Source of the DNA: M55B120 sp965549355
GTDB taxonomy: Bacteria; Actinomycetota; Humimicrobiia; Humimicrobiales; Humimicrobiaceae
Direction of reading: 5' to 3'
Length of the DNA: 22,148 nt
NCBI GenBank assembly: GCA_965549355.1
Contig: CBEVGD010000019.1
Location: 1 to 22,148 of the forward strand
Numbering within the stretch: position 1 is the first letter of the stretch; the number at the start of each line of letters is the position of its first letter. Positions 1 through 7,422 of the stretch are shown here, piece by piece. The translations under genes were made by a program, and so were the position numbers. Below the pieces are notes generated by a model. It was not told where the DNA came from, ran no database searches, and saw only the letters and a program-made list of their open reading frames with translations.

Positions 1-1
1 G

Positions 2-349
2 GTGCTTTCATAGGAGCCGTCAAAGTTCGGAAGGCTTTTTTTGCTGGTGGTGCTTGCCGGCACGGAGGGCTTTTACGGATTCGTAGCTGCATTCCTTATT
101 ATCGGCAATATTGCCAACGTGACTACTTCGGCCCAGGGGATGCAGCTCTTATTTGCCGCTCTCCCAATAGCTTTTACCGGATTGTTTTCCGGGATACATC
201 AGGGCAAGGTATGTGCCGCAGGCGTCAACCTGGTGGCAAAGAGGTCAAAAGAAGTCATGAAAGGCGTAATTTTTGCCGCAATGGTCGAGACTTATGCGGT
301 ACTCGGACTTTTAATGACTTTTTTCCTGAACAATTTGGTTCAATTTTAA
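2..349 (+). CDS. ntpK: V-type ATPase proteolipid subunit K (c), 5'-partial, with in-frame TAG
   Basis: Membrane rotor-ring subunit that carries the coupling ion. The readable part (41-349) covers the last three of the four membrane helices normal for this family, including the FTGLFSGIHQGK segment and the carboxylate in AAMVETYAVLG (Glu codon 287-289). The same frame continues upstream to base 2 and reads VLS-stop-EPSKFGRLF. This matches the family loop VxSEDPSKFG, so the TAG at 11-13 replaces a Glu codon (GAG to TAG, one base). The TTG at 41 is the only in-frame start offered nearby; it lies inside helix 2 with no ribosome binding site, so I do not believe it. By the E. hirae NtpK scheme Thr (62-64), Gln110 (200-202) and Glu139 are kept, but Gln65 is Glu (65-67). 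First gene of the V-type set in the window; subunit I is expected upstream. Confidence 0.85.
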
Positions 350-361
350 TAGGTGGGAAAT

Positions 362-934
362 ATGACTGATATGGATAATATATCCAAAAAAGTAATAGAG
401 GACGCTGAAGTGATTCGCAGCGGGAATATAAAGGAAGCGGAAGAAAAGGCATCACAGATACTTGCTGAAGCGGAGAAGAATGCCGGAGAAATAATGGACA
501 GAGGGAAGGTAGGAGCCGGAGAGCATTATAAAAAGACTTATGATATGGAAGTCTTTAAAGTAAGGGCCGCCCTGGACCAGAAGCTTCTTCTTACAAAGCT
601 GGAGCTGGTCAGGGGAATAATAGATAGTGCAAAGAAGAGATTATTAAAACTTGATAGGAGCGGCTGGGAACAGTTCCTTAAAAAAATGGCGGGAGAGCTC
701 GGCATCAGCGCAGGGACATATATTATAGGTAAAGACGAAAAAATTGTTGATGACAGCCTGGCCGGCACCATAAAGGGAATAAAACCGGACAGCGCGGCAG
801 CAGACTTTGAAAAAGGTCTCAAGATATCAGGAGGCAGAACTGAAATACTGCTCTCGCCCGGGAACTATCTCGATATGGATATTGAAGATCTTAAAATGGA
901 AATTGCTTCATACCTTTTTAGTGGAGAGAAATAA
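362..934 (+). CDS. ntpE: V-type ATPase subunit E (peripheral stalk)
   Basis: Peripheral-stalk subunit of the V/A-type ATPase that ties the catalytic head to the membrane part. About 190 aa, the usual length. The first half is a charged, Ala/Glu/Lys-rich helix typical of the stalk coiled coil (AEEKASQILAEAEKNAGEI); the second half is the globular head-binding domain. I chose ATG 362 because AGGTGG at 351-356 lies 5 bases before it; the GTG at 353 falls within that ribosome binding site. It follows K by 12 bases and its TAA overlaps the ATG of the C subunit (TAATG). Identification rests on position between K and C and on the stalk-like composition, because E subunits diverge strongly. Confidence 0.85.
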   Translation: MTDMDNISKKVIEDAEVIRSGNIKEAEEKASQILAEAEKNAGEIMDRGKVGAGEHYKKTYDMEVFKVRAALDQKLLLTKLELVRGIIDSAKKRLLKLDRSGWEQFLKKMAGELGISAGTYIIGKDEKIVDDSLAGTIKGIKPDSAAADFEKGLKISGGRTEILLSPGNYLDMDIEDLKMEIASYLFSGEK

Positions 935-1953
935 TGGCCGTTATGTCTTATGAAATAGAAGATGACAGCTTTTATCTGTTCGTGTGTGCGGAGTTAAAAG
1001 CCAGGGAAAACAGATTTGTAACCGACAGCAGACTGGAGAGGATGCTGTCGGTCGGAGGTATGGAAGAATTCCTAAAAGTTCTGGGAGAAACCGTTTATAC
1101 ATCGGATATAAGCGGTATTGAAGCAAAGGGAAGTTTTGGGGAAGTCATGATCTCTGTTTATCAGATGATAAACAGCTATATGGAGAGCAGATTAAAACCA
1201 GAGCATACAAAGCTTGTCCACATACTTTTTTTTGAGGAATTCCTTCATAACCTGAAGGTCATACTCAAGTCATCTATGCTTAAAGATGACTTTGAGGGCC
1301 TCTATATACCTATAAAATATGAATACGGCACCCTTATGGAAGCATACAATACAGGAAAATATGAAGATATCACGGAACCGATGCCGGAGCTGATCGAATA
1401 CTTAAGAAAACTTGCGGGACTTCCGGGAGAAAAGGACCTCAGAAAGCTGGAACTGGATTTTGAAGCTTTTTATATGGGAAAGATGCTCAGTACCGCTGAG
1501 AGCCTCAATAGGAAGATGATAGAAGATTATATAAGGCAGAAAATCGACCTTGCAAATATCGAGATCATCTACCGGTGCAAGCAGATCGAAGAGAGGTCAG
1601 GGTTCACCGGCCTTCTTCATGGCGGAGGATATCTGGAGCTCAAAACCCTTGCGGATCTTGAAAATGAAAGTATGGATTATATCGTAAAGGAGCTTGAACG
1701 AACAGACTATGGAGATGTCATTGTAAAGGGAGCGCAGAGGCTCTTTTCTGACAATAGTTTTTCCTCTTTTGAAAGAAACAGAGACCTTTATTTTCTGGAA
1801 TACTTTGACAGGATAAAATACAGCGTCTCAAACCTTGAGAAGATATTCCAGTTTTTTTTAAAGAAAAAAATAGAACTTATTAATATAAATATCCTCTACA
1901 CGGGGATACGGTATAATGCCGATAAATCAAATATAAGAAGCAAGATAGAATAA
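934..1953 (+). CDS. ntpC: V-type ATPase subunit C (central stalk socket, d-type)
   Basis: Funnel-shaped subunit that sits on the proteolipid ring and receives the D/F central shaft. At 339 aa it is within the family range and is almost all helical. Near the N-terminus, ELKARENRFVTDSRLERML resembles the family pattern of an early helix with a conserved Lys/Arg-rich turn, and the C-terminus has an aromatic helix (NLEKIFQFFLKKKIELININ) resembling the family end. The start ATG overlaps the stop of E, and the stop overlaps the start of F (TAATG at both ends), which implies translational coupling. The flanking order E-C-F is the standard bacterial/archaeal one. Confidence 0.85.
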   Translation: MAVMSYEIEDDSFYLFVCAELKARENRFVTDSRLERMLSVGGMEEFLKVLGETVYTSDISGIEAKGSFGEVMISVYQMINSYMESRLKPEHTKLVHILFFEEFLHNLKVILKSSMLKDDFEGLYIPIKYEYGTLMEAYNTGKYEDITEPMPELIEYLRKLAGLPGEKDLRKLELDFEAFYMGKMLSTAESLNRKMIEDYIRQKIDLANIEIIYRCKQIEERSGFTGLLHGGGYLELKTLADLENESMDYIVKELERTDYGDVIVKGAQRLFSDNSFSSFERNRDLYFLEYFDRIKYSVSNLEKIFQFFLKKKIELININILYTGIRYNADKSNIRSKIE

Positions 1954-2306
1954 TGGCCGAAGCAAAAATAGCAGCATTTGGTGAAAGCGATATAATGCTT
2001 ATCTTTAAAGCGATAGGCGCCGATGTCTACCCCTCAGACAGTTCTGCCGGCACCGTAGATATGGAAGCAAGGCTTAAAAAGATAATAAAAGGAGGCTATG
2101 GGATCATCTTTATGACAGAGACTGTAGCAGCGGGATTGGACAGTGCAATAAAATATTATTCCAATCAAGTAACACCCTCCATAGTGGTTGTGCCCGGTCT
2201 GGGCAGGAGGAACAATTATGCTGTAAACCAGCTCAGGGCAGCAATAATAAAAGCAGTGGGAGCAGATATGATGGCTGAGGAAAAAAGTAAAAAGGAACAG
2301 GAGTAG
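1953..2306 (+). CDS. ntpG: V-type ATPase subunit F (central stalk)
   Basis: Small central-stalk subunit that binds D within the rotor. It has 117 aa, with the Rossmann-like opening AKIAAFGESDIMLIFKAIGADVY, a central strand YGIIFMTETVA and the conserved VVPGLGR segment, all typical of V/A-ATPase F. The C-terminal Lys/Glu-rich tail (MAEEKSKKEQE) is the flexible helix end. It overlaps the C subunit stop by one base and ends in TAG only 3 bases before the A subunit ATG, with AGGAG at the junction acting as that gene's ribosome binding site. Symbol follows the Enterococcus ntp naming; other schemes call it atpF, which would clash with the F-type b subunit gene here. Confidence 0.9.
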   Translation: MAEAKIAAFGESDIMLIFKAIGADVYPSDSSAGTVDMEARLKKIIKGGYGIIFMTETVAAGLDSAIKYYSNQVTPSIVVVPGLGRRNNYAVNQLRAAIIKAVGADMMAEEKSKKEQE

Positions 2307-2309
2307 TTA

Positions 2310-4088
2310 ATGGCAAAAATAGGAAGGATCATAAAAGTAGCCGGCCCTCTTGTGGTTGCGGAAAATATGTCCGGTGCAAAGATGTTTGAAATTGTGCATG
2401 TATCGGATAAAAAACTGATGGGGGAAATAATAGAATTCAACGGCGATCTGGCATCGATACAGGTATATGAAGAGACCGGAGGGATCGGTGTCGGGGAACC
2501 TGTGTATCCTGCAGGAGAACCGCTTACAGTTGAGCTTGGCCCCGGTATAATAGAATCCATTTATGATGGAATACAAAGGCCGCTTGACGAGATCTATAAA
2601 AATTTTGGGGATTTTATCAGCCGCGGAGTCACAGCAGATTCTCTTAACCGCAGCAAAAAGTGGCAATTTATTCCAATAGCGAGAAAAGGCGACAGGGTGA
2701 GTGTGGGGGACCATCTTGGATATGTCGAAGAGACCCCGCTGGTAAAGCATTATATAATGGTGCCTCCCGGAACAGAGGGCGAGATAAAAGAAATCGGAGA
2801 GGGCCAGTATACGATAGAGGATACGGTCGCGGTGCTTTCCGGGAAAGATGGCGATATCAGCATAAATATGATCCAGAAATGGCCCGTTAGAAAACCAAGA
2901 CCCTATAAAAAGAAGAAAAGGCCGGATATCCCTCTTTTTACCGGACAGAGGGTAGTAGATATGTTCTTCCCGCTGGCCAAAGGAGGCACAGCATGCGTAC
3001 CCGGCCCATTTGGTTCGGGCAAGACTGTTATACAGCATCAGCTGGCTAAATGGGTTGAAGCAGAGGTCATAGTATATGTAGGCTGCGGGGAGAGAGGAAA
3101 TGAGATGACAGATGTGCTCATGGAATTTCCTGAGCTTTTGGACCCCAGAAGCGGCGAACCCCTGATGAAGAGAACGGTTCTTATCGCCAATACATCCAAT
3201 ATGCCTGTAGCGGCACGCGAGGCATCAGTATATACCGGCATAACCATAGCAGAGTACTTCAGGGATATGGGATATTCAGTCGCGCTTATGGCAGATTCGA
3301 CATCGAGATGGGCCGAAGCCATGAGGGAGATATCGGGAAGGCTGGAAGAGATGCCGGGAGAGGAAGGATATCCGGCATATCTCGGTGCAAGGATCGCATC
3401 ATTTTACGAAAGAGCCGGAGCGGTCGAATGCCTATCATCTTCAGAAGAAGCCAGAACAGGGGCTCTATCGGTCATAGGAGCTGTCTCTCCTCCGGGAGGG
3501 GATCTTTCTGATCCGGTTGTCCAGGCTACGCTCAGAGTAGTGAAAGTATTCTGGTCGCTTGAGGCCAATCTGGCATATAGCAGGCATTTCCCCGCCATTT
3601 CATGGTTGAACTCATATTCCCTTTATAATGATTCCATAAAGGAAAGCGTCATAGAGGATGTAGCAGAAGACTATTTTGATCTCCAGGCTGAGGCCATGAA
3701 GCTTCTTGAGAAAGAATCGGAACTGGAAGAGATAGTAAGGCTCGTCGGGATAGATGCATTATCGGGTCCGGATAGGCTGGTACTTCTGGTATCCAGAATG
3801 ATAAGGGAAGACTTCCTGCACCAGAATGCATTCCATGATATTGATACATATTCTTCCATAGAGAAGCAGCATAAGATGATAGATAGTATCATACATTTTT
3901 ACAAGCAGGCTGCTGACAGCCTCAGGATGGATGCCGATATCAGGGACATAGAGTCTGCAGGAGTAAAGGACAGCATCGCCAGGATGAAATATATTCCAAA
4001 AGAAGAGCTGGCAAAAATAGATAAAGTGAAAGCTGATATAGAAAGTGAATTTGCAAAGTTTATTGAGAAACCCCACCTGGAGGAATGA
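2310..4088 (+). CDS. ntpA: V-type ATPase catalytic subunit A
   Basis: Catalytic nucleotide-hydrolysing subunit, 592 aa, full family length. The N-terminal beta barrel opens with GRIIKVAGPLVVAENM; the insert specific to A subunits lies around residues 110-190; the P-loop GPFGSGKT is at residues 232-239, followed by VYVGCGERGNEMTDVL and the MADSTSRWAEAMREISGRLEEMPGEEGYP block. PPGGDLSDPV and the helical C-terminal domain complete the protein. No catalytic residue appears lost. Ribosome binding site AGGAG lies just upstream; the stop overlaps the B subunit start (ATGA). A 243-codon open frame on the opposite strand (2307-3038) is a shadow of this gene. Confidence 0.98.
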   Translation: MAKIGRIIKVAGPLVVAENMSGAKMFEIVHVSDKKLMGEIIEFNGDLASIQVYEETGGIGVGEPVYPAGEPLTVELGPGIIESIYDGIQRPLDEIYKNFGDFISRGVTADSLNRSKKWQFIPIARKGDRVSVGDHLGYVEETPLVKHYIMVPPGTEGEIKEIGEGQYTIEDTVAVLSGKDGDISINMIQKWPVRKPRPYKKKKRPDIPLFTGQRVVDMFFPLAKGGTACVPGPFGSGKTVIQHQLAKWVEAEVIVYVGCGERGNEMTDVLMEFPELLDPRSGEPLMKRTVLIANTSNMPVAAREASVYTGITIAEYFRDMGYSVALMADSTSRWAEAMREISGRLEEMPGEEGYPAYLGARIASFYERAGAVECLSSSEEARTGALSVIGAVSPPGGDLSDPVVQATLRVVKVFWSLEANLAYSRHFPAISWLNSYSLYNDSIKESVIEDVAEDYFDLQAEAMKLLEKESELEEIVRLVGIDALSGPDRLVLLVSRMIREDFLHQNAFHDIDTYSSIEKQHKMIDSIIHFYKQAADSLRMDADIRDIESAGVKDSIARMKYIPKEELAKIDKVKADIESEFAKFIEKPHLEE

Positions 4089-5485
4089 GTATGCTAAAAG
4101 AGTATAAAAGCATTATTAATATTTCCGGTCCGCTCCTGCTGGTTGAAGGAGTGGATGGAGTGAAATATGAAGAACTGGTAGACATCAAACTGGAAGACGG
4201 ATCACTCAGAAGCGGAAAGGTCCTTGAAGTAGAAGGAGATAAGGCGCTTGTACAGGTATTTGAAGGCACTTCCGGAATAGACTCGGAGAATACCAGGGTA
4301 AGATTTCTGGGACGCGGGACGCATATGTATCTTTCGGAAGATATACTTGGGAAGGTATTTACCGGTCTGGGCAAACCGATGACTGAAAATGACAGAATAA
4401 TCGCTGAGAAAAGTATGGACATAAACGGGTCCCCGATAAATCCTTATGCAAGAAATTATCCCGATGAATTCATTCAGACCGGCATCTCATCCATTGACGG
4501 CCTTAATACGCTGGTAAGGGGGCAGAAGCTTCCTATGTTTTCTGGTTCGGGACTTCCCCATAACCGGATAGCTGCGCAGATTGCAAGACAGGCTGCGGTG
4601 CTTGGGAAGAAGGAGGAATTCGCCGTAGTATTTGTCGCTATCGGGATCACTTTTGAAGAGTCCCAGTACTTTATAAACGATCTTACAAAGACCGGCGCCA
4701 TAAGCCGTTCCGTCCTTGTTCTTAATCTGGCCGACGACCCTGCAATAGAAAGAATAGCGACTCCCAGGGTGGGCCTTACATGTGCGGAGTATCTTGCTTT
4801 TGAAAAGGATATGCATGTGCTGGTCATCCTTACTGATATGACAAATTACTGCGAGGCTTTAAAGGAAGTCTCTGCAGCAAGAAAGGAAATACCGGGCAGG
4901 AGAGGTTATCCGGGATATCTATATACGGATCTTGCCACTATCTATGAAAGGGCAGGAAGGATAAAGGGAAAGAAAGGCTCTATAACCCAGATACCAATAC
5001 TTACTATGCCGGAGGATGACAAGACGCATCCGATACCCGACCTTACAGGTTATATAACCGAGGGACAGATTATACTTTCAAGATCACTGCACAAAAAGAA
5101 AATATCTCCCCCGGTAGATGTGCTCCCTTCGCTTTCCAGATTAAAGGACAAGGGGATCGGGGAAGGGAAGACCAGGGAGGATCATGCCGATACCTTCAAT
5201 CAGCTATATGCGGCATATGCCAGGGGAAAAGATATCCAGGAACTTGCAGTGATATTGGGAGAAGCGGCCCTTTCGGATCTTGATAAAATATATTTTAAAT
5301 TTGCAGAGGAATTCGAAAACCAATATATCTCCCAGGGCGAATATGAGAACAGGACCATAGAAGAGACGCTTGACCTCGGGTGGGAGTTGCTTTCAGTATT
5401 TCCCAGGGAAGAGCTGAAAAGAATAAGGGATGAATACCTTGATAAATACCTGGAAAAATTTAAAAAGGAAGAAGAAGGGCAGTAG
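4085..5485 (+). CDS. ntpB: V-type ATPase regulatory subunit B
   Basis: Non-catalytic partner that alternates with A in the A3B3 head. At 466 aa it has family length. N-terminal barrel YKSIINISGPLLLVEGVDGV; middle domain with FIQTGISSIDGLNTLVRGQKLP and the degenerate nucleotide loop FSGSGLPHN near residue 152, which lacks the GKT of a true P-loop, as expected for B. Also visible are ILTDMTNYCEALKEVSAARKEIPGRRGYPGYLYTDLA and the SRLKDKGIGEGKTREDH motif. The ATG at 4085 overlaps the A stop by four bases with GGAGG just before it. Ends with TAG, 3 bases before the D subunit. Confidence 0.98.
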   Translation: MSMLKEYKSIINISGPLLLVEGVDGVKYEELVDIKLEDGSLRSGKVLEVEGDKALVQVFEGTSGIDSENTRVRFLGRGTHMYLSEDILGKVFTGLGKPMTENDRIIAEKSMDINGSPINPYARNYPDEFIQTGISSIDGLNTLVRGQKLPMFSGSGLPHNRIAAQIARQAAVLGKKEEFAVVFVAIGITFEESQYFINDLTKTGAISRSVLVLNLADDPAIERIATPRVGLTCAEYLAFEKDMHVLVILTDMTNYCEALKEVSAARKEIPGRRGYPGYLYTDLATIYERAGRIKGKKGSITQIPILTMPEDDKTHPIPDLTGYITEGQIILSRSLHKKKISPPVDVLPSLSRLKDKGIGEGKTREDHADTFNQLYAAYARGKDIQELAVILGEAALSDLDKIYFKFAEEFENQYISQGEYENRTIEETLDLGWELLSVFPREELKRIRDEYLDKYLEKFKKEEEGQ

Positions 5486-5488
5486 TAT

Positions 5489-6109
5489 ATGCTTGCCAGG
5501 GTAAATGCGACCAGGATGGAGCTTTTAAGGCTCAAGAAGAGGCTTTTGCTTGCATCCAGGGGGCATAAGCTTTTAAAGGACAAAAGAGATGAACTGATGC
5601 GGCTGCTCCTCGAGATAATCGATGAAGTTAAGGAGATGAGGCTGTCTGTCGAAAAGGAGTTCAATTCAATACTTGAGATGTTTGTGCTGGCAAAAGCAAG
5701 AATGGGGCCCTTCCAGATAGAACAGGCGCTTCTCATACCTTCAAAGAAGATATCTGTATCAGTGAGCCAGAAGAATATGATGAGCGTGCGGGTGCCCGAA
5801 TATTCGAAAGAAGTCTCCGGGAATATTATACCCTATGGCTTTTTGAATACTTCCGGAGATATAGATATATCACTGGATAAGTTTGACAGATTTATTGAAG
5901 ATCTACTGAGTCTTGCCGAGAAGGAAAAGACAGTACAGCTGATGGCCACTGAGATAGAAGAGACCAGGAGGCGTGTAAATGCCCTGGAGTACAAGCTGAT
6001 CCCCGACCTTCAGGAGACCATCAAATCCATCACTATGAAGCTTGATGAGAATGAAAGAGCCGGCACGGTAAGGCTGATGAGGGTCAAAGACATCGTTAGG
6101 AGCCATTGA
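5489..6109 (+). CDS. ntpD: V-type ATPase subunit D (central rotor shaft)
   Basis: Coiled-coil rotor shaft that turns within A3B3 and links to C and F. It has 206 aa, close to the usual length. The N-terminus VNATRMELLRLKKRLLLASRGHKLLKDKRDEL is the strongly conserved D signature, apart from Ala for the usual Pro in the NPTR motif. The C-terminal helix TRRRVNALEYKLIPDLQETI is equally typical. Start ATG follows the B stop by 3 bases, with a purine-rich AAGAAGGGC as ribosome binding site. It is the last V-type gene; no G/H gene follows and no intrinsic terminator is obvious after it. Confidence 0.95.
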   Translation: MLARVNATRMELLRLKKRLLLASRGHKLLKDKRDELMRLLLEIIDEVKEMRLSVEKEFNSILEMFVLAKARMGPFQIEQALLIPSKKISVSVSQKNMMSVRVPEYSKEVSGNIIPYGFLNTSGDIDISLDKFDRFIEDLLSLAEKEKTVQLMATEIEETRRRVNALEYKLIPDLQETIKSITMKLDENERAGTVRLMRVKDIVRSH

Positions 6110-6221
6110 TCATTAAAATCCTAAAGAGCGCTTCTTTATTTTTGATGCTGTATCTTTTTACTGTTTCCTCAGCAAAGTCAAAAAATTCTCTCCGCTCTCT
6201 TTCTGCCGGCGGTTCTTTATT
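6096..6221 (-). pseudogene. possible gene remnant (41-codon frame without start)
   Basis: On the minus strand a stop-to-stop frame of about 41 codons reads NKEPPAERERREFFDF, then AEETVKRYSIKNKEALFRIL and a short tail, overlapping the end of the V-type D gene. It has no good start codon and no ribosome binding site, but its mix of charged and hydrophobic residues looks like an amphipathic helix from a real protein. I read it as a possible remnant left by an insertion event; chance is the main alternative, since a frame this short is not rare. I do not recognise the family. Confidence 0.25.
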
Positions 6222-6250
6222 TTATTATATTATCTTGCAAGGAGGTTAAA

Positions 6251-7330
6251 ATGAAAATTGAACTCCGTAAAGAATATAGATATTCTTTGATAGTGCCTAC
6301 AAGCATGGGCGTGCGCATTACACCGGATAACGGACAACCTGTGCATAGCAGCTCAACTTTTACGATTCAGACTACCAGTGCAGAAACAAATGTTGCAAGC
6401 GTTTCTTCTTATCTGGGATTACCGGTTAAAGTACTTTCTACATTTGTTAAAGATAGCCCCATTGCAGCTATGATAAAAAATAATCTTGCAGGCAGGCACA
6501 TGGTGTATGAAGGCAAAGAAATACCTCAGGGAAGCCCATGGGGCCACCGCCATCAATTCAATATTGCTGATAGCGGTTATGGTCCACGCGGACCCAGGGT
6601 ACAAAATGACCGTGCGGGGGAAGTCGGCCGGACATTAGACGCTAAAGATTTTGATCTGGAAAGAATTTTTAAAATTGAAGGGGTTCAGATCCTGCACTTA
6701 TCCGGATTGATTGCCGCGCTTTCCACAGAAACAAGTATTTTTTGTCTGGAACTTGCCAGAACTGCAAAAAAATATGGAGCCAGAATATCCTTTGACCTGA
6801 ATTACCGCGCTTCTTTCTGGAAAAACCGTGAAGAAGAACTTCGTGATAAATTTTCAGAAATTGCAAGCATATCAGATATTCTTGTAGGGAATGAGGAAGA
6901 TTTTCAGCTCTGTCTGGGCGTAAAAGGTCCGAAAACCGGCGGGAAAGAGCTGGCTGACAGGATAGATGATTTTAAAGAAATGATTGTGCAGGTTAAAAAA
7001 ACCTATCCTGCTGCTTTTGTTTTTGCAACAACATTACGGCAGGTTATTAATGCAAACTGCCATCTCTGGGGTGCTATAATGCTGGAAGGAGAAAACTGGC
7101 ATGTGGTAGAACCGCGTGAGATTGCAGTTATTGACCGTATCGGCGGCGGAGATGGATTTGTAGGGGGTATGCTTTATGGTATCTTAAAAAGTTGGGAGCC
7201 TGAAAAGTGGATACAATTCGGCTGGGCGAATGGTGCACTTGTCACGACTTTGTTAACAGATTATGCAATTCCGGCTGATGAAGAACAGATATGGAGTATC
7301 TGGAATGGAAATGCACGCATAAAGCGATAA
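6251..7330 (+). CDS. PfkB-family sugar kinase, 2-keto-3-deoxygluconate kinase-like
   Basis: Predicted ATP-dependent sugar kinase of the ribokinase/PfkB fold, 359 aa. The C-terminal family signature DRIGGGDGFVGGMLYGIL is clear, with Asp301 the catalytic base and the preceding glycines the anion hole. FDLNYRASFW (residues 181-190) closely resembles the FDLNYRPSLW of KDG kinases, hence the substrate guess. The N-terminal half is weak: the usual GGAxxN substrate motif is replaced by TSAETNVASVSSYLG. Ribosome binding site AAGGAGG lies 6 bases before the ATG. Codon use differs from all neighbours: Arg is mostly CGT/CGC and Ile mostly ATT, while the flanking operons favour AGA/AGG and ATA. It stands alone between two conserved blocks and is probably acquired. 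Exact substrate uncertain. Confidence 0.8.
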   Translation: MKIELRKEYRYSLIVPTSMGVRITPDNGQPVHSSSTFTIQTTSAETNVASVSSYLGLPVKVLSTFVKDSPIAAMIKNNLAGRHMVYEGKEIPQGSPWGHRHQFNIADSGYGPRGPRVQNDRAGEVGRTLDAKDFDLERIFKIEGVQILHLSGLIAALSTETSIFCLELARTAKKYGARISFDLNYRASFWKNREEELRDKFSEIASISDILVGNEEDFQLCLGVKGPKTGGKELADRIDDFKEMIVQVKKTYPAAFVFATTLRQVINANCHLWGAIMLEGENWHVVEPREIAVIDRIGGGDGFVGGMLYGILKSWEPEKWIQFGWANGALVTTLLTDYAIPADEEQIWSIWNGNARIKR

Positions 7331-7350
7331 AGATTTGTGATGTTGTAATA

Positions 7351-7422
7351 TTAAAAATCTTCCATAGTCACAGACATATCATCAACCGGACGCTGTGAAG
7401 GATAGCCATTAAACTCCCATAT
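7351..7422 (-). pseudogene. possible C-terminal gene remnant after glyA
   Basis: Reading minus from inside the last codons of glyA in a different frame gives IWEFNGYPSQRPVDDMSVTM then EDF and a TAA stop. The peptide has the look of a genuine protein C-terminus, but no start or body is present because upstream sequence is glyA in another frame. It may be the tail of a gene that once lay beside the kinase and was cut off when the glyA end joined. I do not recognise the parent family. Low confidence, as 23 codons can be open by chance. Confidence 0.25.

Noticed and set aside
11..13. Pyrrolysine or a recoded TAG
   Set aside because: TAG ends at least five other genes in the window, the site is not a known Pyl protein, and a one-base error or mutation is simpler; kept only as an alternative to test.
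41..349. TTG at 41 as true start of a short K subunit
   Set aside because: It lies inside a membrane helix, has no ribosome binding site, and the frame upstream of the TAG continues to match the K family.
2307..3038. 243-codon minus-strand ORF
   Set aside because: Fully antisense to the V-type A gene, Cys/Tyr/His-rich composition typical of a shadow frame.
7330..7361. Inverted repeat AAGATTT/AAATCTT between the kinase and glyA as a terminator
   Set aside because: AT-only weak stem with an 18-base loop and no T-run after it on either strand.
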